This document shows positions 22,744-32,401 of a DNA stretch of 64,000 nucleotides, piece after piece. A program made the translations under genes and the position numbers. Position 1 is the stretch's first letter. The number at the start of each line of letters is the position of its first letter. Origin of the DNA: UBA668 sp041394605 (lineage in GTDB: Bacteria > Actinomycetota > Acidimicrobiia > Acidimicrobiales > Ilumatobacteraceae); NCBI GenBank assembly GCA_041394605.1, contig JAWKHX010000018.1:30803-94802 (forward strand). The letters are read 5' to 3'. A model generated the notes under the pieces. It saw only the letters and a list, made by a program, of their open reading frames with translations. It was not told the origin of the DNA and ran no database searches.

Positions 22744-24015
22744 ATGGACTTCGAGCTGCCCACCGAACTCACCGATCTTCTCGCCGAGCTGGACACCTTC
22801 ATCGAGCGGGTCATCAAGCCGCTCGAGGCGCAGGACGACAACATGCGCTTCTTCGACCACCGCCGCGAGGACGCCCGAACGGACTGGGAGAACCAGGGCC
22901 TGCCCAACGAGGAGTGGGAGCAGTTGCTGCACAAGGTGAAGCGCCTGGCCGACGAGGCCGGCTTCTACCGGTACCCGTTCCCGGAGGAGTTCGGTGGCCG
23001 AAACGGCAACAACCTGGGCATGGCCGTCATCCGCGAGCACCTCGCCCGCAAGGGCCTCGGCCTGCACAACGACCTGCAGAACGAGCACTCGATCGTCGGC
23101 AACAACGTGGGCCTCCTGCTGATGATCGCCTACGGCACCGACGAGCAGAAGGCGGAGTGGATCGAGGATCTCGCCGAGGGTCGCCGCGGCTTCGCCTTCG
23201 GCATCACCGAGCCGAACCACGGCAGCGACGCCACGCACATGGAGACCACCGCCGTCCGCGACGGCGACGAGTGGATCATCAACGGCGAGAAGACGTGGAA
23301 CACGGGCATCCACAAGGCCCAGTACGACATGATCATGGCCCGCACCAGCGGCAAGGCCGGCGACGGCGATGGCATCACCGCCTTCCTCGTGCCCACCAGC
23401 AGCCCGGGCTTCGAAGTGGTCGAGTACCTGTGGACGTTCAACATGCCCACCGACCACGCCCACATCCGCCTCACCGACGTGCGCGTGCCGCACAGCGCCA
23501 TCTTCGGTGGCGAGGGCCGTGGCCTGCAGGTGGTGCAGCACTTTTTCAACGAGAACCGCATCCGCCAGGCGGCATCGTCGCTCGGCGCCGCCGAGTTCTG
23601 CATCGACGAGGCGGTGAAGTACGCGAAGGAGCGCAAGCCGTTCGGCAAGGCGCTGGCCACCAACCAGGCCATCCAGTTCCCGCTGGTGGAGTTGCAGACC
23701 CAGTGCGAGATGCTGCGGGCGCTCATCCAGAAGACCGCGTGGATGATGGACAAGTACGGCGCGTTCAGCCAGAGCGACAAGGTCTCGATGTGCAACTACT
23801 GGGCCAACCGGCTGTGCTGCGAGGCCGCCGACCGGGCCATGCAGGTGCACGGCGGCATGGGCTACAGCCGCCACAAGCCGTTCGAGCACATCTACCGGCA
23901 CCACCGCCGGTACCGGATCACCGAGGGCGCGGAAGAGATCCAGATGCGCCGCGTCGCCGGCTACATGTTCGGCTTCATGGGCCAGCGCGCCCCGAAGGGC
24001 GTGAAGGAGGGCTGA
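22744..24015 (+). CDS. Acyl-CoA dehydrogenase family protein
   Basis: This 423-residue flavoenzyme has the ACAD pattern: FAFGITEPNHGSDATHM (FAD/substrate motif), WIINGEKTWNTGI, then AVKYAKERKPFGKALATNQA, and MQVHGGMGYSRHKPFEHIYR with ITEGAEEIQ carrying the catalytic-Glu position. It oxidises acyl-CoA at C2-C3 and passes electrons to ETF. Its N-terminus is longer than usual ACADs. Its stop overlaps the monooxygenase start as TGATG, so both are translated together, suggesting one degradative route. Confidence 0.9.
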   Translation: MDFELPTELTDLLAELDTFIERVIKPLEAQDDNMRFFDHRREDARTDWENQGLPNEEWEQLLHKVKRLADEAGFYRYPFPEEFGGRNGNNLGMAVIREHLARKGLGLHNDLQNEHSIVGNNVGLLLMIAYGTDEQKAEWIEDLAEGRRGFAFGITEPNHGSDATHMETTAVRDGDEWIINGEKTWNTGIHKAQYDMIMARTSGKAGDGDGITAFLVPTSSPGFEVVEYLWTFNMPTDHAHIRLTDVRVPHSAIFGGEGRGLQVVQHFFNENRIRQAASSLGAAEFCIDEAVKYAKERKPFGKALATNQAIQFPLVELQTQCEMLRALIQKTAWMMDKYGAFSQSDKVSMCNYWANRLCCEAADRAMQVHGGMGYSRHKPFEHIYRHHRRYRITEGAEEIQMRRVAGYMFGFMGQRAPKGVKEG

Positions 24016-25991
24016 TGGCCGACGTCACCGCTGCCACCTCGCCCAGCCCGTTCGTGGCGGGCACCGAGCCGATCACGGAGACCGACGAGCAGTTGGCAGC
24101 CATGCTGGCCGAGGCCGAGCTGGCCCCGCTGCTGCCGGCACTGGCCTACCTCACCGGCGACATGAGCCTGCTCCGGCCGGAGCTCCGGCCCGACCCGCTG
24201 CTGGTGTCCATGCCGTTCAACGGTTACTCCGACGACCAGCAGGCCCAGATCCGCGCGCTCGCGCTGGACGCCCTGCGCGCCTACCGGGACGGTGGCTGCG
24301 TGCCGGCGCCGGCACCATCCGACGCCGACCTGCTGCGGATGATGGAGTGGACCGTCGGCGGCGAGGGCATGGACGCCTACCTGCCCCTGCTGGAGGAGGA
24401 GTTGGCGTTCAAGGGCGAGGACCGCCGCGCCCCGCAGTGGCGCCTGGAGGACCTGGCCCCCGGCAGCGACCTGGACGTGGTGATCATCGGTGCCGGCATG
24501 AGCGGCATCCTGGCCGGGCACCGCCTGCAGCAGGCGGGCGTGCCGTTCACCATCCTGGACAAGAACGACGACGTCGGCGGCACCTGGCTGGAGGCGTCCT
24601 ACCCCGGTTGCCGGGTGGACAACCCGAACCACAACTACAGCTACTCGTTCGCCCAGCGGCACGACTGGCCGGGCTACTTCAGCCCCCAGCCCGTGCTGTT
24701 GCAGTACTTCCGCGACTGCGCCGACGCATTCGACGTGCGCCGTCATGTGCGCTTCGGCTGCACCGTGCAGCGCAGCGTGTGGGACGACGTGGCCAAGAAG
24801 TGGACCGTCCACTACATCGATCCGGCCGGCAGCGAGCGGAGCATCACCGCGTCCGCCGTCATCAGCGCCGTGGGTCAGCTGAACCGGCCGAAGTACCCCA
24901 CGGAGATCGAGGGGTTCGGCTCGTTCGACGGGATTGCTTTCCACTCCGCGGCGTGGCGCCACGACGTGGACCTCACCGGCAAGCGGGTGGTCTGCATCGG
25001 CACCGGCGCCAGCGCGCTGCAGTTCGCCCCGCACGTCGCCGAACAGGCGGCGTCGCTGGTCATCACCCAGCGCACCCCACCCTGGATGGGCCCGACGCCC
25101 GAGTACCACGACGCCGTGGCACCCGGCCTCACCTGGCTGTACGGGCACGTGCCGGGCTACAGCGAGTTCAACCGGTTCAGCATCTTCTGGCGGATGGGCG
25201 ACGGGGTCATCGATCTCGTGCGCGTGGACCCGGAGTGGCAGAGCGACGGGTCGTCGGTGAACATGATGAGCGAATTCACTCGGCTCACCCTGCTGGAGTA
25301 CTACAAGGCCGAGTTCGCCGACCGGCCCGACCTGCTGGAGAAGGTGGTGCCCAACTACCCGCCGGCGGCCAAGCGGATGCTGCGCGACAACGGCATCTGG
25401 CCGCGCACGCTGAAGCGGCCCAACGTGGAACTGGAGACCCGGCGGATCGCCCGCATCATCCCCACCGGCATCGAGATGGAGGACGGCACGGTGCACGAGT
25501 GCGACGTGCTGCTGTACGGCACCGGCTACGAGGCCTCCAAGTTCCTCACGCCGATGCAGGTGATCGGGAAGGACGGCATCGACCTGCACGAGCAGTGGGG
25601 CGGCGACGCCCGCGCCTACCTCGGCGTCACGGTGCCGCACTTCCCCAACTTCTTCATGCTGTATGGGCCGAACACCAACATCGTCATCAACGGCAGCATC
25701 ATCTACTTCAGCGAGTGCGGGGTGCGGTACATCCTGTCGCTGATGGAGTCGCTGGCTCGCCACGGTGCGACAGAGATCGAAGTGCGCCAGGACGTGCACG
25801 ACGAGTTCAACGAGCGGTGCGATGCGGAGAACCAGGCGATGGCGTGGGGCTGGAGCTCGGTGAACAGCTGGTACAAGAACGACCTCGGGCGCGTCGCTCA
25901 GAACTGGCCGTTCACCCTGCTGGAGTACTGGCAGCGCACGAAGGCGGTCGACGAGGCCGAGTACCTGATCACACCAGCCCGGCGGCGGTGA
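24015..25991 (+). CDS. Baeyer-Villiger-type flavin monooxygenase (4-hydroxyacetophenone monooxygenase-like)
   Basis: This 658-residue protein has an N-terminal extension of about 150 residues, as in HAPMO-type enzymes, then an FAD Rossmann motif (IIGAGMSGILAGHRLQQAG, about 156), GGTWLEASYPGCRVDNPN, the BVMO fingerprint FDGIAFHSAAWRHD (FxGxxxHxxxW[R/P]), and an NADPH motif (CIGTGASALQFAP). It inserts oxygen beside ketones, giving esters, using NADPH. It shares a 1-nt overlap with the acyl-CoA dehydrogenase. Its 3' end overlaps the convergent DUF2510 gene by 23 bp. Confidence 0.9.
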   Translation: MADVTAATSPSPFVAGTEPITETDEQLAAMLAEAELAPLLPALAYLTGDMSLLRPELRPDPLLVSMPFNGYSDDQQAQIRALALDALRAYRDGGCVPAPAPSDADLLRMMEWTVGGEGMDAYLPLLEEELAFKGEDRRAPQWRLEDLAPGSDLDVVIIGAGMSGILAGHRLQQAGVPFTILDKNDDVGGTWLEASYPGCRVDNPNHNYSYSFAQRHDWPGYFSPQPVLLQYFRDCADAFDVRRHVRFGCTVQRSVWDDVAKKWTVHYIDPAGSERSITASAVISAVGQLNRPKYPTEIEGFGSFDGIAFHSAAWRHDVDLTGKRVVCIGTGASALQFAPHVAEQAASLVITQRTPPWMGPTPEYHDAVAPGLTWLYGHVPGYSEFNRFSIFWRMGDGVIDLVRVDPEWQSDGSSVNMMSEFTRLTLLEYYKAEFADRPDLLEKVVPNYPPAAKRMLRDNGIWPRTLKRPNVELETRRIARIIPTGIEMEDGTVHECDVLLYGTGYEASKFLTPMQVIGKDGIDLHEQWGGDARAYLGVTVPHFPNFFMLYGPNTNIVINGSIIYFSECGVRYILSLMESLARHGATEIEVRQDVHDEFNERCDAENQAMAWGWSSVNSWYKNDLGRVAQNWPFTLLEYWQRTKAVDEAEYLITPARRR

Positions 25992-27133
25992 GCCGCCCGA
26001 CCACCGTCACCCGCACGATCGCCGTGTAGCTGTCCAGCAAGGTGTCGGTGGGCGTGTACAGCCATGTCGGCGACGACGAGAAGCCGACGCTGTCGTGGTC
26101 GCCCCACAGCCAGGTGGCGATCACCACGCGCCCGTGGCGTTCGAACCGCTGCAGTTCGGTGAACACCGTGGAGTAGTCGGTGCCGTCGTAGGTGGTGCTG
26201 ATGAACTCCTCGAACACCACGCGCAGCACCTCGTCGGCGTCGACCGCAGCCTCCGGGAACGCACCGTTCACCTCGGCCACGTTCCACACCGCGTCGTCAC
26301 CGCTGCCGTCCTCGAACAGGTCCATCTCGGACTCCGGCGAGGTGTAGTTCACCGGGTCGGTCATGCAGCCGTCGGCACGCTCGGCGATCAGGGCCATGAA
26401 CGCCGACGCCGCATCGGCGGTGGGGAAGGCGAAGACGGACAGCCCGAACCAGCCGCCGTCGGGAAGGTCCCAGCTGGGCCCATGGACACCAGCGGTAGCG
26501 CCGTCCAGTTGGGCGAGGTAGGCCCAGTTGCCCGCGTCGCAATAGCCGCTGGCATCGTCGGGTTCGGCCGGCTGGGTCTCGTCGTACTGCATCCAGTCCG
26601 CGGGGATGTCACCGCTGGCGGGCATCGCTGCGGCCAGCGCGGCCTCCACGTCCACCGGCATCGTCGTGGTGGGAAGCACGGTGGTGGGTGCTGGGCGCCA
26701 CCGTGGTCGGCGTGGTGGTGGGCAACGCCGAGGTGGACGCGGGCAACGTGGTGGGTGTCACGGTGGTGGCCGGCGCGGTGGAGTCGTCGTCGTTGTTCAG
26801 CACGACGATCGCGCCGATCGCCAGCGCCAGCACGGCCACGCCGCCCGCGGCGAAGGCCAGCATCCGCCGGTTGGAGTTGGCGGGTGGCGCCGGGGCCGGC
26901 GGCACCGCGTGGAACGCGGGCGGTGGCGTGGTGGGTGTCGGCTGAGCCGGCATGGCCATCACGGGTGGAACCGGCGCCGCCGGGTGGGTGGCGGGAACGC
27001 CCGCAGTCTCGAGGGGCCAAGGGTCCACGCTGGCGGCGCCGTGGTGGACCACGTCGCCGGTCCACTTCGTGCCGTCCCACCAGCGCCACTCGTACCGCCC
27101 CGCCGGGTCAGGATGCCAACCAGGTGCGCTCAT
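25969..27133 (-). CDS. DUF2510 membrane protein with extracytoplasmic domain (one frameshift)
   Basis: The product begins with a DUF2510 domain (PGWHPDPAGRYEWRWWDGTK), a Pro-rich stretch, one membrane helix (MLAFAAGGVAVLALAIGAIV), a Thr-rich linker and a folded outer domain of about 200 residues containing SGYCDAGNWAYLAQLDG and several aromatic residues. DUF2510 is common at the N-terminus of actinobacterial membrane proteins; its function is unclear. The frame breaks near 26,692 in an ACC repeat; removing one C joins TTVAPS to TTVLPTTTMPVDVE. An AGGAGG Shine-Dalgarno precedes the start. The 3' end overlaps the monooxygenase gene. Confidence 0.78.
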
Positions 27134-27193
27134 CGACGAACCTCCTCGCTCCTACGTCCAGCGTACGCCCGGCTGCCAACTAAGGTCCGGACG

Positions 27194-28231
27194 ATGGCGG
27201 GTGGGCAGATCGAGATCGCCGGGTTGTCGAAGTGGTACGGCGATCAGCAGGTGCTGCACGAGGTGGATCTGGACATCGCTGCCGGCGAGTTCTTCTCGCT
27301 GCTCGGCCCGTCGGGCTGCGGCAAGACCACCACCCTGCGCCTGCTCGGCGGATTCGAGCAGATCGAGCACGGGTCGATCCGCATCGACGGCGCGGACATG
27401 GCCGGTGTGCCGCCGGAGAAGCGCCCGGTCAACACCGTGTTCCAGAGCTACGCGCTGTTCCCCCACAAGTCGGTGGCCGACAATGTGGCCTTCGGGCTGC
27501 GCTTCCAGGACGCCGGCAAGGCCGACGTGCGGCGGCGGGTTGCCGAGGCCCTGGAACTGGTGCGCCTCACGGGGATGGAGCGCCGTCGCCCTCACCAGTT
27601 GTCCGGCGGGCAGCAGCAGCGCGTCGCGCTGGCCCGTTCGCTGGTGCTGCGGCCGAAGGTGCTGCTGCTCGACGAACCGCTCGGTGCGCTGGACGCCAAG
27701 CTGCGCCGCCTGCTGCAGGACGAGCTGCGCCTGCTGCACCGTGAGGTGGGCATCACCTTCGTCTACGTCACCCACGACCAGGAGGAAGCGCTGACCATGA
27801 GCGACCGCCTGGCGGTGATGAACACCGGCCGGGTGGAGCAGGTGGGAACGCCCCGGGAGGTCTACGACCAGCCGGCGTCCGCCTATGTCGCCGACTTCCT
27901 GGGGTTGGCCAACCTGCTGCCCGCGGTGGCCACCGACGGCTCCGTGGCCCTGCTCGGCACGACGCTGCCCGCCGACACGGGACATGTCCGTGGCGAGTGC
28001 ACGGTGCTGGTGCGGCCCGAGCGGGTGCGGCTGGTGGGTGCGGGCGAGGGCAGCCTCACCGCCACGGTCACGGATGTCGTGTTCGCCGGTGCCAGCACCC
28101 ATCTCGCGCTGGAAGCCGCGGGCGTGCGGGTGCAAGCCGTGTCATCCAACGCCGGCCATCTGCAGCCGGCCATCGGCGACACGGTGGGGGTGGCGTTGGC
28201 CGCCGACGCGTTGCGCGTGCTGGCCTCCTGA
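27194..28231 (+). CDS. ABC transporter ATP-binding protein, PotA/spermidine-putrescine type
   Basis: This 345-residue ATPase has Walker A GPSGCGKTTTLRLLGG, Q-loop NTVFQSYALFPHKSV, signature LSGGQQQRVALARSL, Walker B VLLLDEPLGALDA and the H-loop VYVTHDQEEAL, followed by a TOBE domain (about 280-345). Such ATPases energise uptake of polyamines, iron, thiamine or quaternary amines. No permease is adjacent. The PotBCD-like genes at 50.3-53.2 kb lack an ATPase, so this could be their motor. TAAGGT ends 7 nt before the ATG. Confidence 0.88.
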   Translation: MAGGQIEIAGLSKWYGDQQVLHEVDLDIAAGEFFSLLGPSGCGKTTTLRLLGGFEQIEHGSIRIDGADMAGVPPEKRPVNTVFQSYALFPHKSVADNVAFGLRFQDAGKADVRRRVAEALELVRLTGMERRRPHQLSGGQQQRVALARSLVLRPKVLLLDEPLGALDAKLRRLLQDELRLLHREVGITFVYVTHDQEEALTMSDRLAVMNTGRVEQVGTPREVYDQPASAYVADFLGLANLLPAVATDGSVALLGTTLPADTGHVRGECTVLVRPERVRLVGAGEGSLTATVTDVVFAGASTHLALEAAGVRVQAVSSNAGHLQPAIGDTVGVALAADALRVLAS

Positions 28232-28236
28232 CCCGC

Positions 28237-29325
28237 TCAGCCCAGCGGGCCGCGGGTGTCCAGGTAGTGCTGGGTGAAGTGGACGACGTACTCGTCCTTG
28301 GTGGTGAGCACCCCGTGGGTGAACGCCCGCGACGCGACCCCCTGGTGCACCCGCTCACAGACCACGTTGTCCTGCGCGGCGACGAGGTCGTTGAACTCCA
28401 CCACAGGGGTGGGGTCGAAGCCGGGGGCCGCCACGGTGGCCGGGGCGAACAGGTACTCCATCACCATGGTGGTGCGGTGCGGCCCCCTCGGGTACAGCGT
28501 GGAGAGGATGGCGCAGGTGCCGGCGACGTCGATGAACCCATTGGGGAAGATGGTGCCGCCGTAGTACGACTCCGCGTCCGTGCCCGACACGCCGGGCAGC
28601 AAGGGCAGGGCATTGGCCTCCGTGGCGAACCCGCGTCCGCCGATGACGGCGACCCCGCCGTCGGGGCGTTGGTGGTCGGTGACCCACCCGGTGCGGTAGA
28701 GGGGGATGAGGTCCACCAGTTCGGGGTGCACCAGGCTGCAGTGCAGGCATTCCTGGTAGTTCTCCACCACGATCTTCCAGTTGGCCTCCACGTCGCACTC
28801 GGAGCGTGCCCCCACCACCAGGCCGCCGAAGCCGAAGCGCTCCAGGTTCAGCAACTCGCGGGCATGGGTGGCCAGCCAGGCGTCGAACGGCGGCGGGTCG
28901 GCGGCGACGCTGACGAACAGGTTCCCCTGCCATTCGCGCACGTGGTACCCCCACAGCGGCAGCGCGCGGCGGTCCACCTCTGTGCCATCGAGGTGCGGCG
29001 TGGCGATCAGTTCGCCATCGAGGCCGTAGGTCCACGCGTGGTACGGGCACATCACCGAGCCCTGGTTGCTGGCGGAAAAGCCGTCGCAGAGGCGGGCGCC
29101 GCGGTGGCGGCAGACATTGGCGAACGCGTGGAGCGTGCCGTCCAGCGCCCGGGTGACCAGCACCGGTTCGCCGGCGACATCCACCGCCATGCGGTTGCCC
29201 GGCGCCAGCCGGTCGGCTCGGCCGGCAAGGAACCAGCCGGCGTGGAAGATCCGCGCCTGCTCGATCTCGTAGACCTCGTCGCTGAGGTAGTCGTGGCGGG
29301 TGAGTGTGCGCGTGTGGTCCGTCAT
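28237..29325 (-). CDS. Rieske oxygenase alpha subunit, quaternary-ammonium (glycine betaine/carnitine) oxygenase-like
   Basis: This 362-residue protein carries the Rieske [2Fe-2S] ligands CRHRGARLC (C-x-H) and CPYHAW (C-x2-H), and the non-haem iron site ENYQECLHCSLVHPEL with two His, with a later Asp in EFNDLVAAQDN as the probable third ligand. The residue joining Rieske and iron centres is Glu (NWKIVVENYQECLHC), as in glycine-betaine and carnitine oxygenases, rather than the Asp of aromatic dioxygenases. I infer demethylation of glycine betaine or cleavage of a related trimethylammonium compound. No reductase gene is nearby. A GGAGG Shine-Dalgarno precedes the start. Confidence 0.82.
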   Translation of the reverse strand: MTDHTRTLTRHDYLSDEVYEIEQARIFHAGWFLAGRADRLAPGNRMAVDVAGEPVLVTRALDGTLHAFANVCRHRGARLCDGFSASNQGSVMCPYHAWTYGLDGELIATPHLDGTEVDRRALPLWGYHVREWQGNLFVSVAADPPPFDAWLATHARELLNLERFGFGGLVVGARSECDVEANWKIVVENYQECLHCSLVHPELVDLIPLYRTGWVTDHQRPDGGVAVIGGRGFATEANALPLLPGVSGTDAESYYGGTIFPNGFIDVAGTCAILSTLYPRGPHRTTMVMEYLFAPATVAAPGFDPTPVVEFNDLVAAQDNVVCERVHQGVASRAFTHGVLTTKDEYVVHFTQHYLDTRGPLG

Positions 29326-29381
29326 GCGGTGCCTCCGGTCGTCGTCCCCGACGAGAGCGTAGCCCGGTTACGCTCGCGGCC

Positions 29382-30779
29382 ATGGCGAGCGTGGCGGCGG
29401 TGGACGAGCTGATCCGGGCCGAGGAAGACCGCTTCATGGCTCGCATGCCGCGCACCGTCGACCTGTGGGAGCGTGCCCAGCGGGTGATGCCCGGCGGCGT
29501 GAGCAGCAGTTGGGCCAGTTCCCGGCCGGTGCCGGTGTGGGTCAGCCACGGCGACGGCGGCCATGTGTGGGACGTCGACGGCAACGACTACGTCGACCTG
29601 CACGCCGGCTACGGCGTGAACGTGGTGGGGCACGCCAACCCGGCGGTGGTGCACGCGGTGCAGCAGCGTGTCGCGCTCGGCACCCACTTCGCCCAGCCCA
29701 CCGAGGATTCCATCGTGGTGGCAGAGGAACTGGCACGGCGCTTCGGGCTGCCGATGTGGCGGTTCAACAACTCGGGCTCCGAGGCCACCATGGATGCCTT
29801 CCACCTCATGCGGGCCATCACCGGCCGCGACCTGGTGATCAAGGTGGAGGGCAGCTACCACGGCCACCACGACTCGGCGATGGTGTCGATCTTCCGCGGG
29901 TTGGACCAACTGGGCCCGGCGGAGGATCCGGCGCGAGTGCCGGGCGCCGGGGTGCCCCAGGCGATGGCCGACCTGCTGCGCCTCGTGCCGTTCAACGACC
30001 TGGACGCGCTGGAGCGAGTGCTGCAACAGCACCATGGCCAGGTGGCCGGGATGATCCTCGAGCCGATGATGATGAACGCCGGCATCATCCCGCCCCTGCC
30101 CGGCTACCTGGAGGGTGTGCGCGAACTCACCCGCCGGCACGGGGTGCTGCTGGCGTTCGACGAGGTGAAGACCGGGCTGGTCGTGCACCACGGCGGCGCC
30201 ACCCGGCTGTTCGGGGTGACGCCCGACATCGTCTGCCTGGCCAAGGCGCTCGGTGGCGGCCTGCCGTGCGGCGCCATCGGCGGCACCGAGGACGTGATGG
30301 CCGCCATCACCGACGGTGTGTACGACCAGGTCGGCACGTTCAACGGCAATCCGCTCACCATGGCCGCGGCGCGGGCGACGCTCACCGAGGTGCTGCGCCC
30401 GGAGGTCTACGGAGGGGCGGAGGAGATCGGCCGGCGGATGCTGGCCGGGTCGCAGGCGGCGCTGGCGGCGGAGGGCATACCCAGCTACGGCCATGTGTTC
30501 GGGTTCAAGGGATCGGTGGTGTTCCACGATCGGCCGGCCACGAACTACCGCGAGTTCCTCGCCATCTCCACGGCGTTCAGCCACCTGCACTTCCTGGTGC
30601 AGTTCAACGGCGGCGTGTTCCTCCCGCCGTGGGGCAAGAGCGAGTCGTGGACGCTGTCGACCGCCCACACCAACGACGACGGCGACCGGTACGTTGCCAA
30701 CATGGGGCGGCTGGCGGCGCTCGGCGCCGGCCTCTCCGACCGCACGTCCGAGCTGTTCGCCGCAGGGAGTTTCAACTGA
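29382..30779 (+). CDS. Class III aminotransferase, glutamate-1-semialdehyde aminomutase-like
   Basis: This 465-residue PLP enzyme has GSEATMDAFHLMRAITGR, EGSYHGHHDSAM, the cofactor Asp in LLAFDEVKTGL and the PLP Lys in CLAKALGGGLPCGAIGG. The overall pattern follows HemL-type aminomutases, but it is longer, and VMPGGVSSSWASSRPVPV matches catabolic class III transaminases better. Substrate unknown; a beta- or omega-amino acid is plausible. TACGCT ends 7 nt before the ATG. Its stop overlaps the next PhyH gene as TGATG. Both are divergent from the Rieske gene. Confidence 0.85.
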   Translation: MASVAAVDELIRAEEDRFMARMPRTVDLWERAQRVMPGGVSSSWASSRPVPVWVSHGDGGHVWDVDGNDYVDLHAGYGVNVVGHANPAVVHAVQQRVALGTHFAQPTEDSIVVAEELARRFGLPMWRFNNSGSEATMDAFHLMRAITGRDLVIKVEGSYHGHHDSAMVSIFRGLDQLGPAEDPARVPGAGVPQAMADLLRLVPFNDLDALERVLQQHHGQVAGMILEPMMMNAGIIPPLPGYLEGVRELTRRHGVLLAFDEVKTGLVVHHGGATRLFGVTPDIVCLAKALGGGLPCGAIGGTEDVMAAITDGVYDQVGTFNGNPLTMAAARATLTEVLRPEVYGGAEEIGRRMLAGSQAALAAEGIPSYGHVFGFKGSVVFHDRPATNYREFLAISTAFSHLHFLVQFNGGVFLPPWGKSESWTLSTAHTNDDGDRYVANMGRLAALGAGLSDRTSELFAAGSFN

Positions 30780-31627
30780 TGGTCGCGCTGCAACAGGTGT
30801 CCAAGGCCGACGGCGCGCAGGCCGTCACGGAGGTGCTGGCCACCGATGGTGGGGTGATCGTGCGCGACTTCCTCGAACCTGCACTCCTGGACCGCTTCCG
30901 CCGCGACATGGTGAACCATGCCGGCGGCCACCGGCCCGGCACGGTGGCGGACAACCCCTCCGTGCAGTGGTTCTGGGGTTCGAACACCAAGCGGTTCACC
31001 CGTCTGGCCCACCGCAGTGCGGCCTTCGTCGACATCCTCACCGACCCCTTCTACCTGGCCGTCGCCGACGCGGTGCTGCTGCCGTGGGCGGAGGACTACT
31101 GGATGAACACCGGTCAGATGATGATCATCGGCCCGGGCGAGAAGGCCCAGGTCCTCCACCGCGACGCAGACAACTGGCCCACCGTGTGCCGCCCCGACGG
31201 CCCGGAGGTCACCATCAGCTGCCTGTTCGCCATCTCCGACTTCACCGCCGACGTGGGCGCCACCCGGGTGGTGCCCGGCAGCCACCGGTGGGAGGACTAC
31301 GAGCGCCGGGCCACATCCGACGAGATCTGCCAGGCGGTGATGCCCGCCGGCAGCGGGATGATCTACACCGGTCGTGTGCTGCACAGCGGCGGCGCCAACG
31401 TCACCGCCGATCAGTGGCGCTACGGGCTGCACCTGTCGTACGTGCTCGGCTGGCTGACACCGGAGGAAGCCGGCCCGCTGGCCACGCCGTGGGACGACGT
31501 GGCGCACCTGTCGCCGCGCGCTCAGCGCCTGCTCGGCTGGCGGTGCAGCGGTACGGACTCCGCCTACGCCGCCCGGCTGTGGACGGTGGACTACGAAGAC
31601 GTGCCCGTGGGGCTTGGCCTCGAGTAG
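30779..31627 (+). CDS. Phytanoyl-CoA dioxygenase family Fe(II)/2-oxoglutarate oxygenase
   Basis: This 282-residue PhyH-family oxygenase has HxD in AQVLHRDADNWPT (about 122), the distal His in GRVLHSGGANVT (about 204) and the 2-oxoglutarate Arg probably in WRYGLHLSYV. QMMIIGPGEKAQVLHRD is typical of bacterial PhyH. It is translationally coupled to the aminotransferase, so hydroxylation and transamination of the same compound are likely. The substrate is not known; hydroxylation of a quaternary amine or amino acid is only a context guess. It converges on the CaiD-like gene immediately after its stop. Confidence 0.87.
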   Translation: MVALQQVSKADGAQAVTEVLATDGGVIVRDFLEPALLDRFRRDMVNHAGGHRPGTVADNPSVQWFWGSNTKRFTRLAHRSAAFVDILTDPFYLAVADAVLLPWAEDYWMNTGQMMIIGPGEKAQVLHRDADNWPTVCRPDGPEVTISCLFAISDFTADVGATRVVPGSHRWEDYERRATSDEICQAVMPAGSGMIYTGRVLHSGGANVTADQWRYGLHLSYVLGWLTPEEAGPLATPWDDVAHLSPRAQRLLGWRCSGTDSAYAARLWTVDYEDVPVGLGLE

Positions 31628-32401
31628 CTATCGGCCCTTCCACGCCGGAGGTCGCCCCTCGGCTCGGGCAGCCAGCCCCTCCTCGGCGTCCTCGGAGTCG
31701 ATGGCGGCGCGGTAGGACGGCAGTTCCTTGATGGCCCGCATCGCGTCGATGTCGTCCATGTGAGCAGTCCGCCGGCCGATGTCCAACACCGCAGCCACGC
31801 TGAGCGGTGCCGATGCGGCCACGGAGCGCGCCATCTCGAGCGCGGCAGCCAGCAACTCGGCGCCGGGCACCACCCGGTTCAGCAGGCCCCAGCGGGCGGC
31901 CTCCTCGGCGCTCATCCGCCGTCCGGTCAGCAGCATCTCGCGGGCGATGTGTGGCGGCAACAGGCGGGGCAGGCGCACGCTGCCGGCATCGGGCAGCATG
32001 CCGAGGCCGGCTTCGGGCAGGAAGAACTGCGCGTGCTCGGCGGCCACGATCAGGTCCGCCGACAGGGCGATCTCGAACCCGCCGCCCACGGCCATCCCGT
32101 TGACCGCGGCGATCACGGGGGTGCGCCGGCCGGGCAGGTCGGGGAAGCCGCCGAAGCCGCCGGCGCCCCAGTCCGCGTCGAACGACTCGCCGTCGTCGGC
32201 CGCACCGAGATCCCAGCCGGCGGAGAAGAAGCGTTCGCCGGCGCCGGTGATGACGGCCACCCGAACGGCCGGGTCGTGCTCGAAGCCGACGAAGACCTCG
32301 CCGAGGGCGAAGCTGGTGGCGGCGTCCAGCGCGTTGGCCTTGGGACGGTCGATGGTCACGACGGCGATGCCGTCGGTCACGTCCACACGGAAGCCGGTCA
32401 T
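31628..32401 (-). CDS. caiD: Crotonobetainyl-CoA hydratase (CaiD-like enoyl-CoA hydratase)
   Basis: This 257-residue crotonase-fold protein resembles E. coli CaiD along its length: FFSAGWDLGAAD, DADWGAGGFGGFPDLPG, PVIAAVNGMAVGGGFEIALS, FFLPEAGLGMLPDAG, MLLTGRRMSAEEAARWGLLN, and a C-terminal PAWKGR. CaiD interconverts crotonobetainyl-CoA and carnitinyl-CoA. Both catalytic acidic positions are kept (Glu in GGGFEIAL and Glu in LPEAGLG). Its start overlaps the ligase stop as ATGA, tying it to the ligase and acyl-CoA dehydrogenase upstream. I infer it hydrates the product of that dehydrogenase. Confidence 0.85.
   Translation of the reverse strand: MTGFRVDVTDGIAVVTIDRPKANALDAATSFALGEVFVGFEHDPAVRVAVITGAGERFFSAGWDLGAADDGESFDADWGAGGFGGFPDLPGRRTPVIAAVNGMAVGGGFEIALSADLIVAAEHAQFFLPEAGLGMLPDAGSVRLPRLLPPHIAREMLLTGRRMSAEEAARWGLLNRVVPGAELLAAALEMARSVAASAPLSVAAVLDIGRRTAHMDDIDAMRAIKELPSYRAAIDSEDAEEGLAARAEGRPPAWKGR

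Noticed and set aside
29382..30779. hemL (glutamate-1-semialdehyde aminomutase) of haem synthesis
   Set aside because: It is longer than HemL, coupled to a PhyH oxygenase, and no other haem gene is near; a catabolic class III transaminase is more likely.
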